Source of the DNA: DASXRU01 sp034665305
Lineage (GTDB): Bacteria; Acidobacteriota; Blastocatellia; Pyrinomonadales; Pyrinomonadaceae
Length of the DNA: 64,000 bases
Reading direction: 5' to 3'
Assembly: GCA_034665305.1 (NCBI GenBank)
Contig: JAXDFZ010000014.1
Coordinates: forward strand, 186,001-250,000
The notes beneath the pieces were generated by a model. It was not told where the DNA came from and ran no database searches. It saw only the letters and a list, made by a program, of their open reading frames with translations. Positions 15,953-23,978 of the stretch are shown here, one piece after another (within the stretch, counting starts at the first letter, position 1; every line of letters begins with the position of its first letter). The position numbers and the translations under genes were made by a program.

Positions 15953-16120
15953 GATTATATTCACGAACGATGCTTAATTATGAAACTCGGATCGCCGGTA
16001 GTCAACTCAAATGACGGTTTGGACTCATAAAACACCTTTCATTCAAGACCGGCTCTTCACCACCTGCCAACCCCCCACCAGGTTCAGTCAATTATCCAAT
16101 TGACGGAGTTACGCGTTAGC

Positions 16121-16251
16121 GACGGTAACTATGAGTATTTGTGGGGAAAAAATCACTAACTATGAGAATCAGAACTCACTAACTCTGAGAAGATTCCGGG
16201 TAAGTTGTTGTATCTTGGTGGGTGAGATTTCAATAACTGTGAGAACCTAGA
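16121..16251. repeat. transposon end: four direct TnsB-type sites
   Basis: Four copies of an element close to TTTCACTAACTRTGAGAA run in the same direction at about 16121-16136, 16153-16168, 16176-16191 and 16229-16246. Spacing is loose, as in a Tn7 left end, and orientation places the interior on the left, where the tns genes lie. The last copy is followed by AACCTAGA, taken as the terminal 8 bp. It does not end in the usual ACA, so the exact tip is uncertain. Confidence 0.7.
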
Positions 16252-16256
16252 GATGA

Positions 16257-16330
16257 TGTCGGTTGTCGGTTCCCACAGTTAGTGAAATCCGCACTATAGT
16301 TAGTGAAATTCTTTCTCATAGTTAATGTGA
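16257..16330. repeat. opposed transposon end: three closely packed TnsB-type sites
   Basis: The same repeat occurs three times in the reverse direction at 16269-16287, 16294-16310 and 16313-16330, about 20-25 bp apart, as in the packed sites of a Tn7 right end. The array starts with a duplicated heptamer TGTCGGT-TGTCGGT (16257-16270), giving the expected TGT tip, followed by CCCACAGTTAGTGAAA. The interior must lie to the right. Confidence 0.65.
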
Positions 16331-16462
16331 CTCCCGCTTGTCGAGGAAGGGCAGGCGTTCGCCAGCAGATTTTCTCTTCAACCTTCTGATTGTTGCCAAT
16401 CTGAGAACCTCGCAGACGACGTGTTTTAAGAACTGATCCTAAAGCGCCGCCGTTAGAGAGTT

Positions 16463-16504
16463 GAAGGATGGCGGCGGGGCGCGTTTCCCCACCGCCCATC
16501 CTTC
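16463..16504. terminator. long GC-rich hairpin downstream of the DUF4214 gene
   Basis: GAAGGATGGCGGCGGGG pairs with CCCCACCGCCCATCCTTC around a short CGCGTTT loop, with one or two mismatches. It lies 50 bp after the minus-strand stop at 16554. There is no T-run on either side, but stem strength suggests a transcription stop. Confidence 0.5.
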
Positions 16505-16553
16505 GGTAAATTAAGATCCCCCCTCGCTGCTCGATAGCACGAAGGCTGCGACC

Positions 16554-17231
16554 TTAGTAGTAATAGCAATTGGGCCAGATGCATCCCACGCAAGTGCAGC
16601 TTTGTTCGTCCAGCACTTCACCGTAGCCGCAAGTTAGCGTACAGCAGTCTGGTGCGGACCCCTCATATAGGTTAGCGACGAGATCCTCAAACTCTCCACA
16701 GGCATCGAAGGCAACTATTCCTTTTTTCCTTCCTTCGCTGATTACGTCGTCAGTCCAGAAGGCCAAGCCTGGGGCGTCCGGTGCCCGTTGCAGGAAAGCA
16801 TAGTAGAGGTCAGAAACATATGCTTCCTGATCCGAGTACCCGGTTAAGTAATGTGGATTTCGCCCCTCGTATTCGTAGGTTTGGGTGTAGGTGGTTAGGT
16901 CCTGAGCGTTATACGAGCCCTGCGTCTCAAACAGCGTGGAGACGAAACGTTCGCATTCGGCCTGCAGCGAGTTTTGTGACGCTGCATAAACCATGTTGTA
17001 AAACTCAGGTTCAAGTTCGAAGGAACAGTTCGGATACCTTCCGTATGCTCCCAGGTAAGCAGCGTTGATGAAGTCAACATACGACTTCGAATCGGTCGCG
17101 TGGACCACTGTCCCGGGAACTTTTAACCGCGAGTGCTTCAAACCCGCGCCGGGTGCTAACAACAGTCCAACGAGCGTAATGCTCAACGCAAATTGAAAAA
17201 GGTGACGTGAAGTTTTTCGTGAGAAGAACAT
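16554..17231 (-). CDS. secreted DUF4214-like protein with Cys-rich tail
   Basis: Start ATG 17231 is set by AAGGAG 7 bp upstream and gives a clean signal peptide (FFSRKTSRHLF, hydrophobic FALSITLVGLLLAPGAGL). The mature part (about residues 45-190) has two helical modules resembling DUF4214: FINAAYLGAYGRYPN and YVSDLYYAFLQRAPDAPGL, then FWTDDVI. The final 40 residues carry eight cysteines (DCCTLTCGYGEVLDEQSCTC, VGCIWPNC), suggesting disulfides outside the cytoplasm. DUF4214 proteins are often surface or S-layer associated. It is the only substantial gene between the two tandem transposon ends, so it is probably cargo. Confidence 0.6.
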   Translation of the reverse strand: MFFSRKTSRHLFQFALSITLVGLLLAPGAGLKHSRLKVPGTVVHATDSKSYVDFINAAYLGAYGRYPNCSFELEPEFYNMVYAASQNSLQAECERFVSTLFETQGSYNAQDLTTYTQTYEYEGRNPHYLTGYSDQEAYVSDLYYAFLQRAPDAPGLAFWTDDVISEGRKKGIVAFDACGEFEDLVANLYEGSAPDCCTLTCGYGEVLDEQSCTCVGCIWPNCYYY

Positions 17232-17620
17232 GATTTTACTCCTTGTAGGCGGGTGAGCACTGCGCGCCTTTCGAGGACGACGCAATATGCGTCAAGCAGC
17301 GCAGGGCGAAAGAGGGCGGGTTTACGCGATTGAACTTTGCAAATGAAATTGCCGAGCTTTTGGCTCCCAATTCAAATAGCGCAGAAAAAGCGCAAGCGAC
17401 GCCTTCTTTCTTTGTTGTCTTCGGTTTCTAACGACGGGGGACACCGGCAAGGCGCCGGCGGACGTAAGGTTCATGAGTAACGAGGTGACCTTACGCCAGA
17501 CATACTTACGTGTCAACGAAAACCGAGAAGGGTAAAAGCAAGTAGGAAAGTCACGTGCAGAGATAAACCATGACATCACCTTGTCGTAACGATCTGTTGA
17601 ATCCTGAAAAAGGAGCTTCG

Positions 17621-17758
17621 ATGAGGATTGCATTAACATCGTACTTCCTGAACCAGCCATACCAAGAGCAACACCTTGGCGTAGTCGGGAGACAAGTGCG
17701 CCTGAATTCAAGAGCTGTTGCATCCAACGAAAAAGAATTGGGACGGAGCGGGTCATGA
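17621..17758 (+). CDS. possible 45-aa small protein
   Basis: AAAAAGGAG lies 5 bp before ATG 17621, an unusually good signal in this otherwise empty stretch. The product starts MRIALTSYFLNQPYQEQHLG and ends ELGRSGS. I do not recognise it; the start faintly resembles the first strand of cobalamin-binding radical SAM proteins, so it may be a truncated remnant. A second very short frame begins at the overlapping ATGA at 17755. Confidence 0.3.
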   Translation: MRIALTSYFLNQPYQEQHLGVVGRQVRLNSRAVASNEKELGRSGS

Positions 17759-18012
17759 GAAACTCCTTGCCCGGATCGCCTGCACGCAAAGTTTCGCTTT
17801 ACTTACAGGGTTAGAGGTCGAAGGAATTCTGGGCGGGTTCCCGGTTTTCCTGGGACGTGACGGCAGAGGACTCCCGAGTGGTCATCATCCGGTTGAGTAC
17901 GGCCGGGACTTTACCCCTACTTCCAGAGGTCAGTCAATGATCAACAAGCAGAATCCGCCTTAGGACTTTGGAAGAAAAATTCTTTGCTGTAGGACAAGCG
18001 CATTGGTTCAGG

Positions 18013-18089
18013 CATCTCTAACTCTGATAAGATTCCGGAAATCTGTTTGGCTTTATGTTCGCGTGATTTCACGACCATCAGAACCTGGG
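18013..18089. repeat. decayed copy of the transposon left-type end
   Basis: This segment aligns with 16172-16251 nearly end to end with one gap. Shared blocks include CTAACTCTGA, AAGATTCCGG, GATTTCA and AGAACCT. The first TnsB-type site is still recognisable (TCTCTAACTCTGATAAG); the second has decayed (TTTCACGACCATCAGAA). It ends 23 bp before the dut start codon. Confidence 0.6.
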
Positions 18090-18112
18090 GATGTGCCGGA
18101 TCAGGGGCCTTC

Positions 18113-18544
18113 ATGGAACAGCCTGAATTTCTGAACTTCAAGAAACTCGATCACAAAGCAGTGCTGCCGACGCGCGGAAGTCCAGCTTCGGCCGGACTCG
18201 ACCTTTATTCGATCGAAGAGGTCCGTTTGCATCCGCACGAACGTCGTCTCATCCGCACCGGGCTGGCCGTTGATATACCCGAAGGTCACTACGGACGGGT
18301 TGCACCGCGATCAGGATTAGCAGTCAAAAAGGGAGTTGATGTTCTTGCCGGTGTCATCGACGAGGACTATCGGGGTGAGATTGGCTGCTTGCTCCATAAC
18401 ACCGGGGACGAGATAGTTGAGTTGCCGGCGCAGACAAAAATCTGCCAACTGATAATTGAGAAAATAGCCAGGCCCACCGCTGTTTGGGTTGATAGTCTAC
18501 CGGAAACAAGTCGAGGGAATGGCGGGTTTGGCTCTACTGGATAA
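18113..18544 (+). CDS. dut: deoxyuridine 5'-triphosphate nucleotidohydrolase
   Basis: The 143-residue protein is a trimeric dUTPase, converting dUTP to dUMP and pyrophosphate so that uracil stays out of DNA. All five family motifs are seen: SAGLDLYS (1), APRSGLAVK (2), GVIDEDYRGEI (3), QTKICQLIIEKI (4) and RGNGGFGSTG (5, closing the active site of the neighbouring subunit). ATG 18113 gives normal family length; an upstream frame extension would run into transposon-end sequence. It is the first clear chromosomal gene right of the mobile region, so promoter sequence may have been altered by the insertion. Confidence 0.93.
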   Translation: MEQPEFLNFKKLDHKAVLPTRGSPASAGLDLYSIEEVRLHPHERRLIRTGLAVDIPEGHYGRVAPRSGLAVKKGVDVLAGVIDEDYRGEIGCLLHNTGDEIVELPAQTKICQLIIEKIARPTAVWVDSLPETSRGNGGFGSTG

Positions 18545-18559
18545 CTTTTTGGAGCAAGC

Positions 18560-20248
18560 ATGATCCCAACACAATCCCACCGCGACCGGATGCGCCTGCG
18601 CAAAGCGCTCTCCTTATTTTTAGTTCTGCTGGTCGCCGCTTCCGTATTTGGCCGGCCGCAACAATCCGCTGCGCCCGCGTCATCCACTTCGTTGTCAGCC
18701 AGCGAACGTGAACTGGCCGACAATATTAAAAGCGAAACAATAAGGGAGGTGGTTACCGCACTTTCTGCCGACGAAATGCAGGGACGCGGCACGGCCCAAC
18801 CGGGCGGCGATAAAGCGGCAGCATACTTGTCGGAACGCTTTACTAAACTTGGTCTGAAACCTCTGGGCGGCAAAGGGACTTTCCTGCAACCGATTAAGTT
18901 TCGCGATTTTGAATTCATGCCGGAAACCAGTTTGAAGGTTGGCAATGACACTCTGAATTTAGGAACTGACTTCGTGGTCGCCCCGCCCTATAGCGGTGAC
19001 AAAAGCGCGAGCGGTGCCATGGTGTTCATCGCGTACGGGCTTTCTTCGTCGACTCCGAAACGCGACGATCTCGCCGGGATTGATGTGAAGAACAAGATTG
19101 TCGTGATGCTGGAGGGACCACCCGCAATAGTGGCAAAGGACGCCTGGAAGAAAGCGAAGGCCCAGATAGGCATCATCACCTCCCTCGTGGCGCAAGGTGT
19201 TGCCGGCGTTATTGTCATCGATCATGGCAGAGAAGAGCATCCGTATTCCGAGAGCGCAACTTATCTAACGCGGCGACAGGTCGAGAAAGCCGACGAGGAA
19301 GAGTTCCCTTCGTTCCTGCCTCCCTTCCTGACCATGAGCGACGCGGCCGCCGAAAAGCTTTTTGCTAGTTCTGGTGTGACTCGCGCTGAGGCGCTGAGCA
19401 GAGCAGAGAAGGAAGGCTTCAGGCCAATCAATCTGAAACAGTCGGCAAAGATTACTGTGCGCCTGAAGAAAGGCAAGGGCGTCGGGAACAATGTGATCGG
19501 TGTGCTCGAAGGTTCAGACCCGGTGTTAAAGGCCGAGGCCATTGTCTATTCAGCTCACTATGATGCTTACGGCCTCTCCACGGACGATCGCATTTATCAT
19601 GGCGCCGCCGACAACGGCTTGGGTGTCGCGGAGATGCTGGCGATTGCCGAAGCCTTTTCAAAGTCCGCAACGAAACCACGGCGGTCGATAATCTTTATGG
19701 CTGTCACCGGTGAGGAGTATGGCGGCTACGGTTCAGATTATTGGGTGCACAATCCCACCTGGAAACTTAAACAAGTGGCGGCGGATTTGAATTACGATGG
19801 AATGGGCACTGAGGTCTATGGTCCGGTAAAAGCGTTGGTCGGTTTCGGAGCGGAACACTCGAGCCTCGGAGGAGTAATGGGTGAAGTGGCGATTGCACTG
19901 AACTTGAGAATAATTCCTGATCCGATGCCTGACGAGAAAGCGTTCTACCGGTCTGATCATTACTTTTTCGTAAAGAAAGGCATTCCGGGTCTGATGATTC
20001 TGGGAGCGCCGGATGGTGAGACAAAAGCATGGACGGAGCGCATGAAGCAATGGGAGAAAACCGACTATCATCAGCCGACGGACATAATCCGTCCCGATTG
20101 GCACTGGGATGGGCCACGGACGCTTGCGGTTTTGGGCGTGGTTATGGGTATGCGCCTGGCGAATAGCGAACAGATGCCGGCTTGGCTGAAGACGTCGCCC
20201 TTCAATCGCGAACGTGGCACGAATGAGCCGCCACCGCCGGAACCGTAG
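18560..20248 (+). CDS. secreted M28-family zinc aminopeptidase
   Basis: The 562-residue protein has an N-terminal signal segment (ALSLFLVLLVAASVFG), a PA-domain-like insert (about residues 150-270), and an M28 catalytic domain. The metal ligands are visible: His in YSAHYDAYG, Asp in AADNGLGVAEML, the Glu pair in VTGEEYGGYGS, Asp in DLNYDGMG, and His in RSDHYFF. Such enzymes remove N-terminal amino acids from peptides outside the cytoplasm. It starts 15 bp after dut with GGAGC ahead of the ATG, so the two may be cotranscribed. Its TAG stop is the first triplet of a palindromic repeat. Confidence 0.85.
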   Translation: MIPTQSHRDRMRLRKALSLFLVLLVAASVFGRPQQSAAPASSTSLSASERELADNIKSETIREVVTALSADEMQGRGTAQPGGDKAAAYLSERFTKLGLKPLGGKGTFLQPIKFRDFEFMPETSLKVGNDTLNLGTDFVVAPPYSGDKSASGAMVFIAYGLSSSTPKRDDLAGIDVKNKIVVMLEGPPAIVAKDAWKKAKAQIGIITSLVAQGVAGVIVIDHGREEHPYSESATYLTRRQVEKADEEEFPSFLPPFLTMSDAAAEKLFASSGVTRAEALSRAEKEGFRPINLKQSAKITVRLKKGKGVGNNVIGVLEGSDPVLKAEAIVYSAHYDAYGLSTDDRIYHGAADNGLGVAEMLAIAEAFSKSATKPRRSIIFMAVTGEEYGGYGSDYWVHNPTWKLKQVAADLNYDGMGTEVYGPVKALVGFGAEHSSLGGVMGEVAIALNLRIIPDPMPDEKAFYRSDHYFFVKKGIPGLMILGAPDGETKAWTERMKQWEKTDYHQPTDIIRPDWHWDGPRTLAVLGVVMGMRLANSEQMPAWLKTSPFNRERGTNEPPPPEP

Positions 20249-20313
20249 GACAGACATTCTTGTCTGTCCTTGTAATCCATGTCGCGAAGGGACAGGCAGG
20301 AATGCCTGTCCTA
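20247..20313. repeat. paired GGACAG palindromes
   Basis: Two hairpins lie head to tail: AGGACAGACA-TTCT-TGTCTGTCCTT and GGGACAGGCA-GGAA-TGCCTGTCCTA. A third member is at 38825-38850. The first arm begins within the stop codon of the M28 gene. This looks like a REP-type family that may end transcription. Confidence 0.6.
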
Positions 20314-20351
20314 CTGGTTGCGCGAAGTTGAGCGATTAGGATCGGTGTAAA

Positions 20352-20738
20352 GTGAAAAACAAAATACTACTCGGGCTAAGTTTGATATTGGTTTTGGGAG
20401 GGCCCTCGGCACTCTCTGCTCAGAGCCGTCGGGTTAAGACCGAGCCGGCGTTCACCGCGTTTTGGGTCAAGTTCAAGGAGGCGCTGGCGCGCAATGACAG
20501 AGCCCGCATAGTTGAGATGACGAAACTTCCTTTCATGATCGGTGGCGAGGATCTTGATCGTAAGGGTCTCCTAAAAGAATATCCCAAGCTGTTTCACCGG
20601 AGCACGCGACGTTGCTTTGCCCGGGAGAAGCCCTTGAAAGAGAATGATTACTACGAGATTTTTTGCGGCGAAACGATATTTCTGTTTGGCAAGGTCGACG
20701 ATGTTTGGAAATTCGCCGAGATCGGCGCGAACGATTAA
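20352..20738 (+). CDS. small exported protein of unknown function
   Basis: From a GTG start the 128-residue product begins with a signal peptide (KNKILLGLSLILVLGGPSALSAQ). The mature part (about 100 residues) has FWVKFKEALARNDRARIVEMTKLPF and a C-terminal WKFAEIGAND, reminiscent of small NTF2-like folds where a helix pair packs on a curved sheet. No catalytic motif is evident. It precedes the DUF5996 gene by 21 bp on the same strand. Confidence 0.6.
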   Translation: MKNKILLGLSLILVLGGPSALSAQSRRVKTEPAFTAFWVKFKEALARNDRARIVEMTKLPFMIGGEDLDRKGLLKEYPKLFHRSTRRCFAREKPLKENDYYEIFCGETIFLFGKVDDVWKFAEIGAND

Positions 20739-20759
20739 TGCACGGCGGCGGTTCACATT

Positions 20760-21647
20760 ATGAGCAGTAATTCATGGCCCCAACTGGTCCTCGAGGAATG
20801 GCAGGACACACTCGCGACACTACATATGTGGACCCAGGTAGTCGGCAAGATTCGGCTGCACCAAACGCCGCTGATTAATCATTGGTGGAATGTACCGCTT
20901 TATGTTTCAGCCCGGGGATTGAACACGTCGGCCATTCCTTGCGGCGATCGCATCTTTGAGATCGAATTCGACTTTATCGATCACCAACTCCGGATTGAAT
21001 GCAGCGATGGCGCGATCAGGAAACTGCCGTTGCGCCCGCAAACTGTGGCGGACTTTTATCGTGAGGTCATGACGGCGATGCATGAGCTGGGCCTGGATGT
21101 GAAGATCTGGACCATGCCCGTCGAAGTGCCGAATCCGATCCGCTTTGAAGAGGACGTCGTGCATGCTTCATACGACGCCGAATACGTTAACCGTTTCTGG
21201 CGGGCCCTGGTGAGCATCGATGAAGTGTTCAAGGAATTTCGTTCGCGTTTCATCGGTAAGGTCAGTCCGGTGCATTTCTGGTGGGGGAGTTTCGATCATG
21301 CGGTTACTCGTTTCTCGGGGCGTCCGGCGCCGCCTCGCGAGAACGCCGATGTGATTACGCTCGAGGCATATTCTCACGAAGTCATCAGCCACGGATTCTG
21401 GCCCGGCGGTAACGGCGTGCAGGCTGCCTTTTACTCTTACACTGCGCCCGAACCGGCCGGCCTCCCGCAGGCGCCGGTGCGCCCGGAGCAGGCATTCTAT
21501 AGTGAGGATATGAAAGAATTCCTGCTGCCCTACGATGCCGTGCGCCAGTCGTCGTCACCCGAAAACGCTCTGATGGAGTTTTGCCAAAGCACCTATGAAT
21601 CTGGTGCGAACCTGGCAGGCTGGGACCGCGCCGCATTAGAGCGCTAG
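20760..21647 (+). CDS. DUF5996 family protein
   Basis: The 295-residue protein matches DUF5996 over its whole length: WPQLVLEEWQDTLATLHMWT at the start, a conserved LINHWWNVPLYVSARGL block, then VSPVHFWWGSFDHAVTRFSG and a SHEVISHGFWPGG stretch. There is no signal peptide or membrane segment, so it is cytosolic. The conserved Trp/His residues (HFWWGSFD, SHGFWPG) suggest a binding pocket, but the family has no established activity. The ATG directly follows the previous gene's stop region. Confidence 0.75.
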   Translation: MSSNSWPQLVLEEWQDTLATLHMWTQVVGKIRLHQTPLINHWWNVPLYVSARGLNTSAIPCGDRIFEIEFDFIDHQLRIECSDGAIRKLPLRPQTVADFYREVMTAMHELGLDVKIWTMPVEVPNPIRFEEDVVHASYDAEYVNRFWRALVSIDEVFKEFRSRFIGKVSPVHFWWGSFDHAVTRFSGRPAPPRENADVITLEAYSHEVISHGFWPGGNGVQAAFYSYTAPEPAGLPQAPVRPEQAFYSEDMKEFLLPYDAVRQSSSPENALMEFCQSTYESGANLAGWDRAALER

Positions 21648-21657
21648 ATTGGGCCTG

Positions 21658-22415
21658 TCAACCTATTAGGACGCGGTTCCGAGTTATGGCTCCGAATCCA
21701 CATATCCTCAAATATTCTGGGAATTCAGAAAGGAACGCCTCTTGACACCGGGAAATCAAAAACTCGATGTCATAGAGCCTCTTCTCGACTGCAACGTCAC
21801 TGATAGATTGCATCGCCACCTTAGGGCGATCGCAGTTATGAATACAATCGTGTCGCCTTTGAAAGATCCCTTTGAAATGCTCCTGCAAGTGTTCCATTGC
21901 TCTCTCACGGGCGTGAGCTTTTTGCGGATTTGGTAGGGCATTGTACTGGCCCGCTGTAATTCCGAAAAGACGAGACCTTGCATCTTTATGGAGAATCCAA
22001 CCCTCGAGGCTGTTTTTGTTTAGAAGTTTTTGATCAGTTCGGAAGAAGTGGTTGAAGAGTTGTCTTATTTTTTCTAGAGACAAGACATTTTCGTCCTCGA
22101 TAAGTTCTCTTGCCGCCATACGCCAGCGCCAGCCGCCTTTGATTGACTGAGTACGGCTGTTACGGGGAGTTTCAAATCGTTTAGTCTATTTGGAAGATTG
22201 ACCGCTGAGTCAATATCTTTGGCTCGCAAAACGCGAGCAATCATATCCGCGTAGGCGTCGGAAAAATAGGCATCGCAAGCGCCAACCCCCATCATCCAAG
22301 CTGACCGGAGAATATCATCTCGCAAAGTGCCGACAGGAAGACCTCGCCCGTGCTGTAAGAGTTCACGCGCGCGATTCATGTCCTGGTCGAAATGGTTCTT
22401 TGCTGTACTAAGCAA
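21658..22415 (-). pseudogene. HEPN-domain (RiboL-PSP-HEPN-like) gene broken by a frameshift
   Basis: Two minus-strand frames together make one HEPN protein. The first (from TTG 22415 or ATG 22379) ends after DLKLPVTAVL; the second continues as TQSIKGGWRWRMAARELIED, reads through LEKIRQLFNHFF and contains RHDCIH, the Rx4H ribonuclease motif of HEPN toxins. The break is near 22140-22160. HEPN proteins of this type usually cut RNA in defence or toxin-antitoxin settings. It follows higA by 28 bp on the same strand. It is a decayed gene, or intact if the shift is a sequencing error. Confidence 0.6.
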
Positions 22416-22443
22416 CGCAGGTTTAACTCAGAAATCGTCAGAA

Positions 22444-22752
22444 TCATGCCGCCCTTCGCGGGTGCACCTCGCGCTCGATGCGACTGGCCGAGGAGTGAAT
22501 CGTGACGCGGAGATCGTAGGCGGCTTGCAGATTAATCCAGAACTCGGGGGTATTGCCGAAGTAGCGCGATAGACGCAATGCAGCGTCGGCATTTAGGGCG
22601 CGGCGGCCGTTGACGATCTGGCTCAATCTGCTTACGGGAACCTTAAGATCATGCGCAAGACCGGTTACAGAAAGGCCCAAAGGCTTCATGAGATCTTCTC
22701 TGAGAATTTCTCCGGGATGAACCGCTGGCATTCGACCATTCTTCTTGGGCAT
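22444..22752 (-). CDS. higA: HigA-family antitoxin
   Basis: This 102-residue protein is a HigA/VapI-type antitoxin with an XRE helix-turn-helix: HPGEILREDLMKPLGLSVTG, LAHDLKVPVSRLSQIVNGRR, DAALRLSRYFGNTPEFWINL. The HPGE and FGNTPEFW signatures are typical. It would bind and neutralise the HigB-like toxin encoded 8 bp upstream and repress their shared promoter. The last 20 residues (SSASRIEREVHPRRAA) are basic. Confidence 0.9.
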   Translation of the reverse strand: MPKKNGRMPAVHPGEILREDLMKPLGLSVTGLAHDLKVPVSRLSQIVNGRRALNADAALRLSRYFGNTPEFWINLQAAYDLRVTIHSSASRIEREVHPRRAA

Positions 22753-22760
22753 AACGACTC

Positions 22761-23039
22761 CTAGTGATAATCCACTATCTCCACGTCAAAAGCATCACCG
22801 TCGCGCCAAACGAAACAGATGCGATACTGATCGTTAATGCGAATACTGTGTTGACCCTGCCGATCGCGTTTCAAAGCTTCAAGATGATTCCCCGGAAAGA
22901 TCGCTAAATCTCGTAACAGGTGGGCCGCGTGTAATTGCATGAGCTTTCGTTGCGCAACCCTAGCGACCTGCTGAAGTCGCCGCGGGCTTTGGCCTTCGAA
23001 TAAGGCTTGGGCTTCCTTTCCCCGGAAGGAGCGAATCAC
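22761..23039 (-). CDS. higB: HigB/RelE-family toxin
   Basis: This 92-residue protein is a RelE-superfamily mRNA interferase of the HigB type: IRSFRGKEAQALFEGQ, RKLMQLHAAHLLRDL, then the catalytic strand pair GQHSIRINDQYRICFVWRDG and DVEIVDYH. The RIxxQYRICF arginines and the final Tyr-His are the family active-site residues. It would cleave mRNA on the ribosome until bound by HigA. The toxin-first gene order is normal for higBA. Confidence 0.9.
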   Translation of the reverse strand: MIRSFRGKEAQALFEGQSPRRLQQVARVAQRKLMQLHAAHLLRDLAIFPGNHLEALKRDRQGQHSIRINDQYRICFVWRDGDAFDVEIVDYH

Positions 23040-23190
23040 CCGCTCAAGCTATAAGCTGCCGCGCAAGGTGTCAAGCATCTGAACGCGATGATTTTCTGCG
23101 CCTCAAATAACGGAATCAGTTCCAACGAAATCTCGTCTTACACATAAATTTCAGCGAACTACTTTAATCAGGATCTCGTTTGTAATATTG

Positions 23191-23901
23191 ATGACGCTTG
23201 AACCCAAAACTGCGCCTACCGTTATGCAACGCCCGGCTGCATTGCGACGTCAAATTGGTGTGAAGAAGTTAGTCCTTGCCTCATTGCCTTTGGTGTTGCT
23301 GGTTCTCATCCTCACCCCTGCAGGGATGATGTGGACGGGTATCAAACTCAAAGACAAGCTCGTGTTGTATGTTCGCGTTGCGCGGCTCTCTGCACAGCAG
23401 CCGGACCTGAATCTTTCAATGCCGGTTTCGGGCGTGACGAAGAATCAAATCACCAACACATGGCACGCAGCCCGCGGAGAACGCCGCCACGAAGGTCAGG
23501 ATATTTTCGCGCCGCGCGGCACTCCGATCCTTTCTGCGACGGAGGGCTATGTTGTGAAGATTGGCCCCAACAATCTTGGCGGTCAGACGGTTTCGGTAAT
23601 CGGAGCAGGAGGCAGGATCTACTACTACGCTCATCTGGATTCTTACGCCACTAATCTTTTCGAAGGCGATTACGTAACCAGGCAAACGGTGCTCGGATAT
23701 GTCGGCACGACCGGGAACGCCGACGGCACACCTCCCCATCTTCACTTTGGAGTTTATGCTCGCGGCGGCGCGTTGAATCCCTTGCCCTTGCTCAGTGATC
23801 GGATGGGAATCAGAACGGATGACCGCGCCAGCCAGTCTCAGCCAACGCCGAGAGCGAAAAAGAAACCCGTTCGAGAACGCGTGTTCAGACTACAAACTTA
23901 G
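23191..23901 (+). CDS. M23 (LytM-like) peptidase, membrane anchored
   Basis: The 236-residue protein has a membrane helix at about 30-50 (LVLASLPLVLLVLILTPAG), then an M23 domain. Zinc ligands are visible: H and D in RRHEGQDIFAPRGTP, and HLH in PPHLHFGVY; the strand YYYAHLDSY lies between. The domain likely acts on peptidoglycan in the periplasm or as a regulator of an amidase. ATG 23191 is chosen over TTG 23188. The last 40 residues are basic and disordered (PTPRAKKKPVRERV). Bactofilin genes follow; M23 proteins and bactofilins are often neighbours in other bacteria. Confidence 0.85.
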   Translation: MTLEPKTAPTVMQRPAALRRQIGVKKLVLASLPLVLLVLILTPAGMMWTGIKLKDKLVLYVRVARLSAQQPDLNLSMPVSGVTKNQITNTWHAARGERRHEGQDIFAPRGTPILSATEGYVVKIGPNNLGGQTVSVIGAGGRIYYYAHLDSYATNLFEGDYVTRQTVLGYVGTTGNADGTPPHLHFGVYARGGALNPLPLLSDRMGIRTDDRASQSQPTPRAKKKPVRERVFRLQT

Positions 23902-23978
23902 GTTTGGCGGGCGCGGTCTCGAATGCAAGCTGACACTCGTACTCTGTTCACCTGACCAGTTCTTCACCGAAGGTTGCG

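Larger units (their letters stand above)
1..16251. mobile_element. Tn7-like transposon (partial, left end outside window)
   Basis: The stretch holds a TnsA-type endonuclease, a DDE transposase, a TnsC-type AAA+ ATPase and a TniQ-type targeting protein in the canonical order and on one strand. They are followed by cargo and then by an array of four direct 18-bp repeats at 16121-16246, consensus TTTCACTAACTRTGAGAA, typical of TnsB binding sites at a Tn7-family end. With tnsA at the far side and spaced sites here, this end corresponds to the Tn7 left end. The right boundary at 16251 is inferred from spacing. The opposite end was not found upstream of tnsA, so the element probably starts before position 1; whether 1-2516 belongs to it is unproven. 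Confidence 0.75.
16257..18089. mobile_element. putative tandem non-autonomous Tn7-like element
   Basis: A right-type end at 16257 and a decayed left-type end finishing near 18089 bracket 1.83 kb that has no transposition genes, only a secreted DUF4214 protein and possibly a small peptide. The pentamers just outside, GATGA (16252-16256) and GATGT (18090-18094), match at four of five bases, the size of a Tn7 target duplication. It could be a deletion derivative that the neighbouring TnsABC once moved. The similarity of the two left-type ends is clear; the unit as a whole is inference. Confidence 0.5.
17286..18112. other. long stretch with no convincing full gene
   Basis: Over 800 bp separate the DUF4214 start from dut. 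Frames on both strands are open for 60-155 codons but show no recognisable family. The stretch contains one short reading frame with a good ribosome binding site and, at its right edge, a decayed transposon end. It looks like degraded mobile DNA. Confidence 0.5.

Noticed and set aside
16121..16330. Iterons of a plasmid-type replication origin
   Set aside because: There is no replication initiator gene nearby and the sites invert in the middle, which fits transposon ends next to tns genes better.
17322..17789. Minus-strand open frame of 155 codons
   Set aside because: No ribosome binding site, no recognisable family and irregular composition; it overlaps a better-supported small plus-strand frame in degraded DNA.
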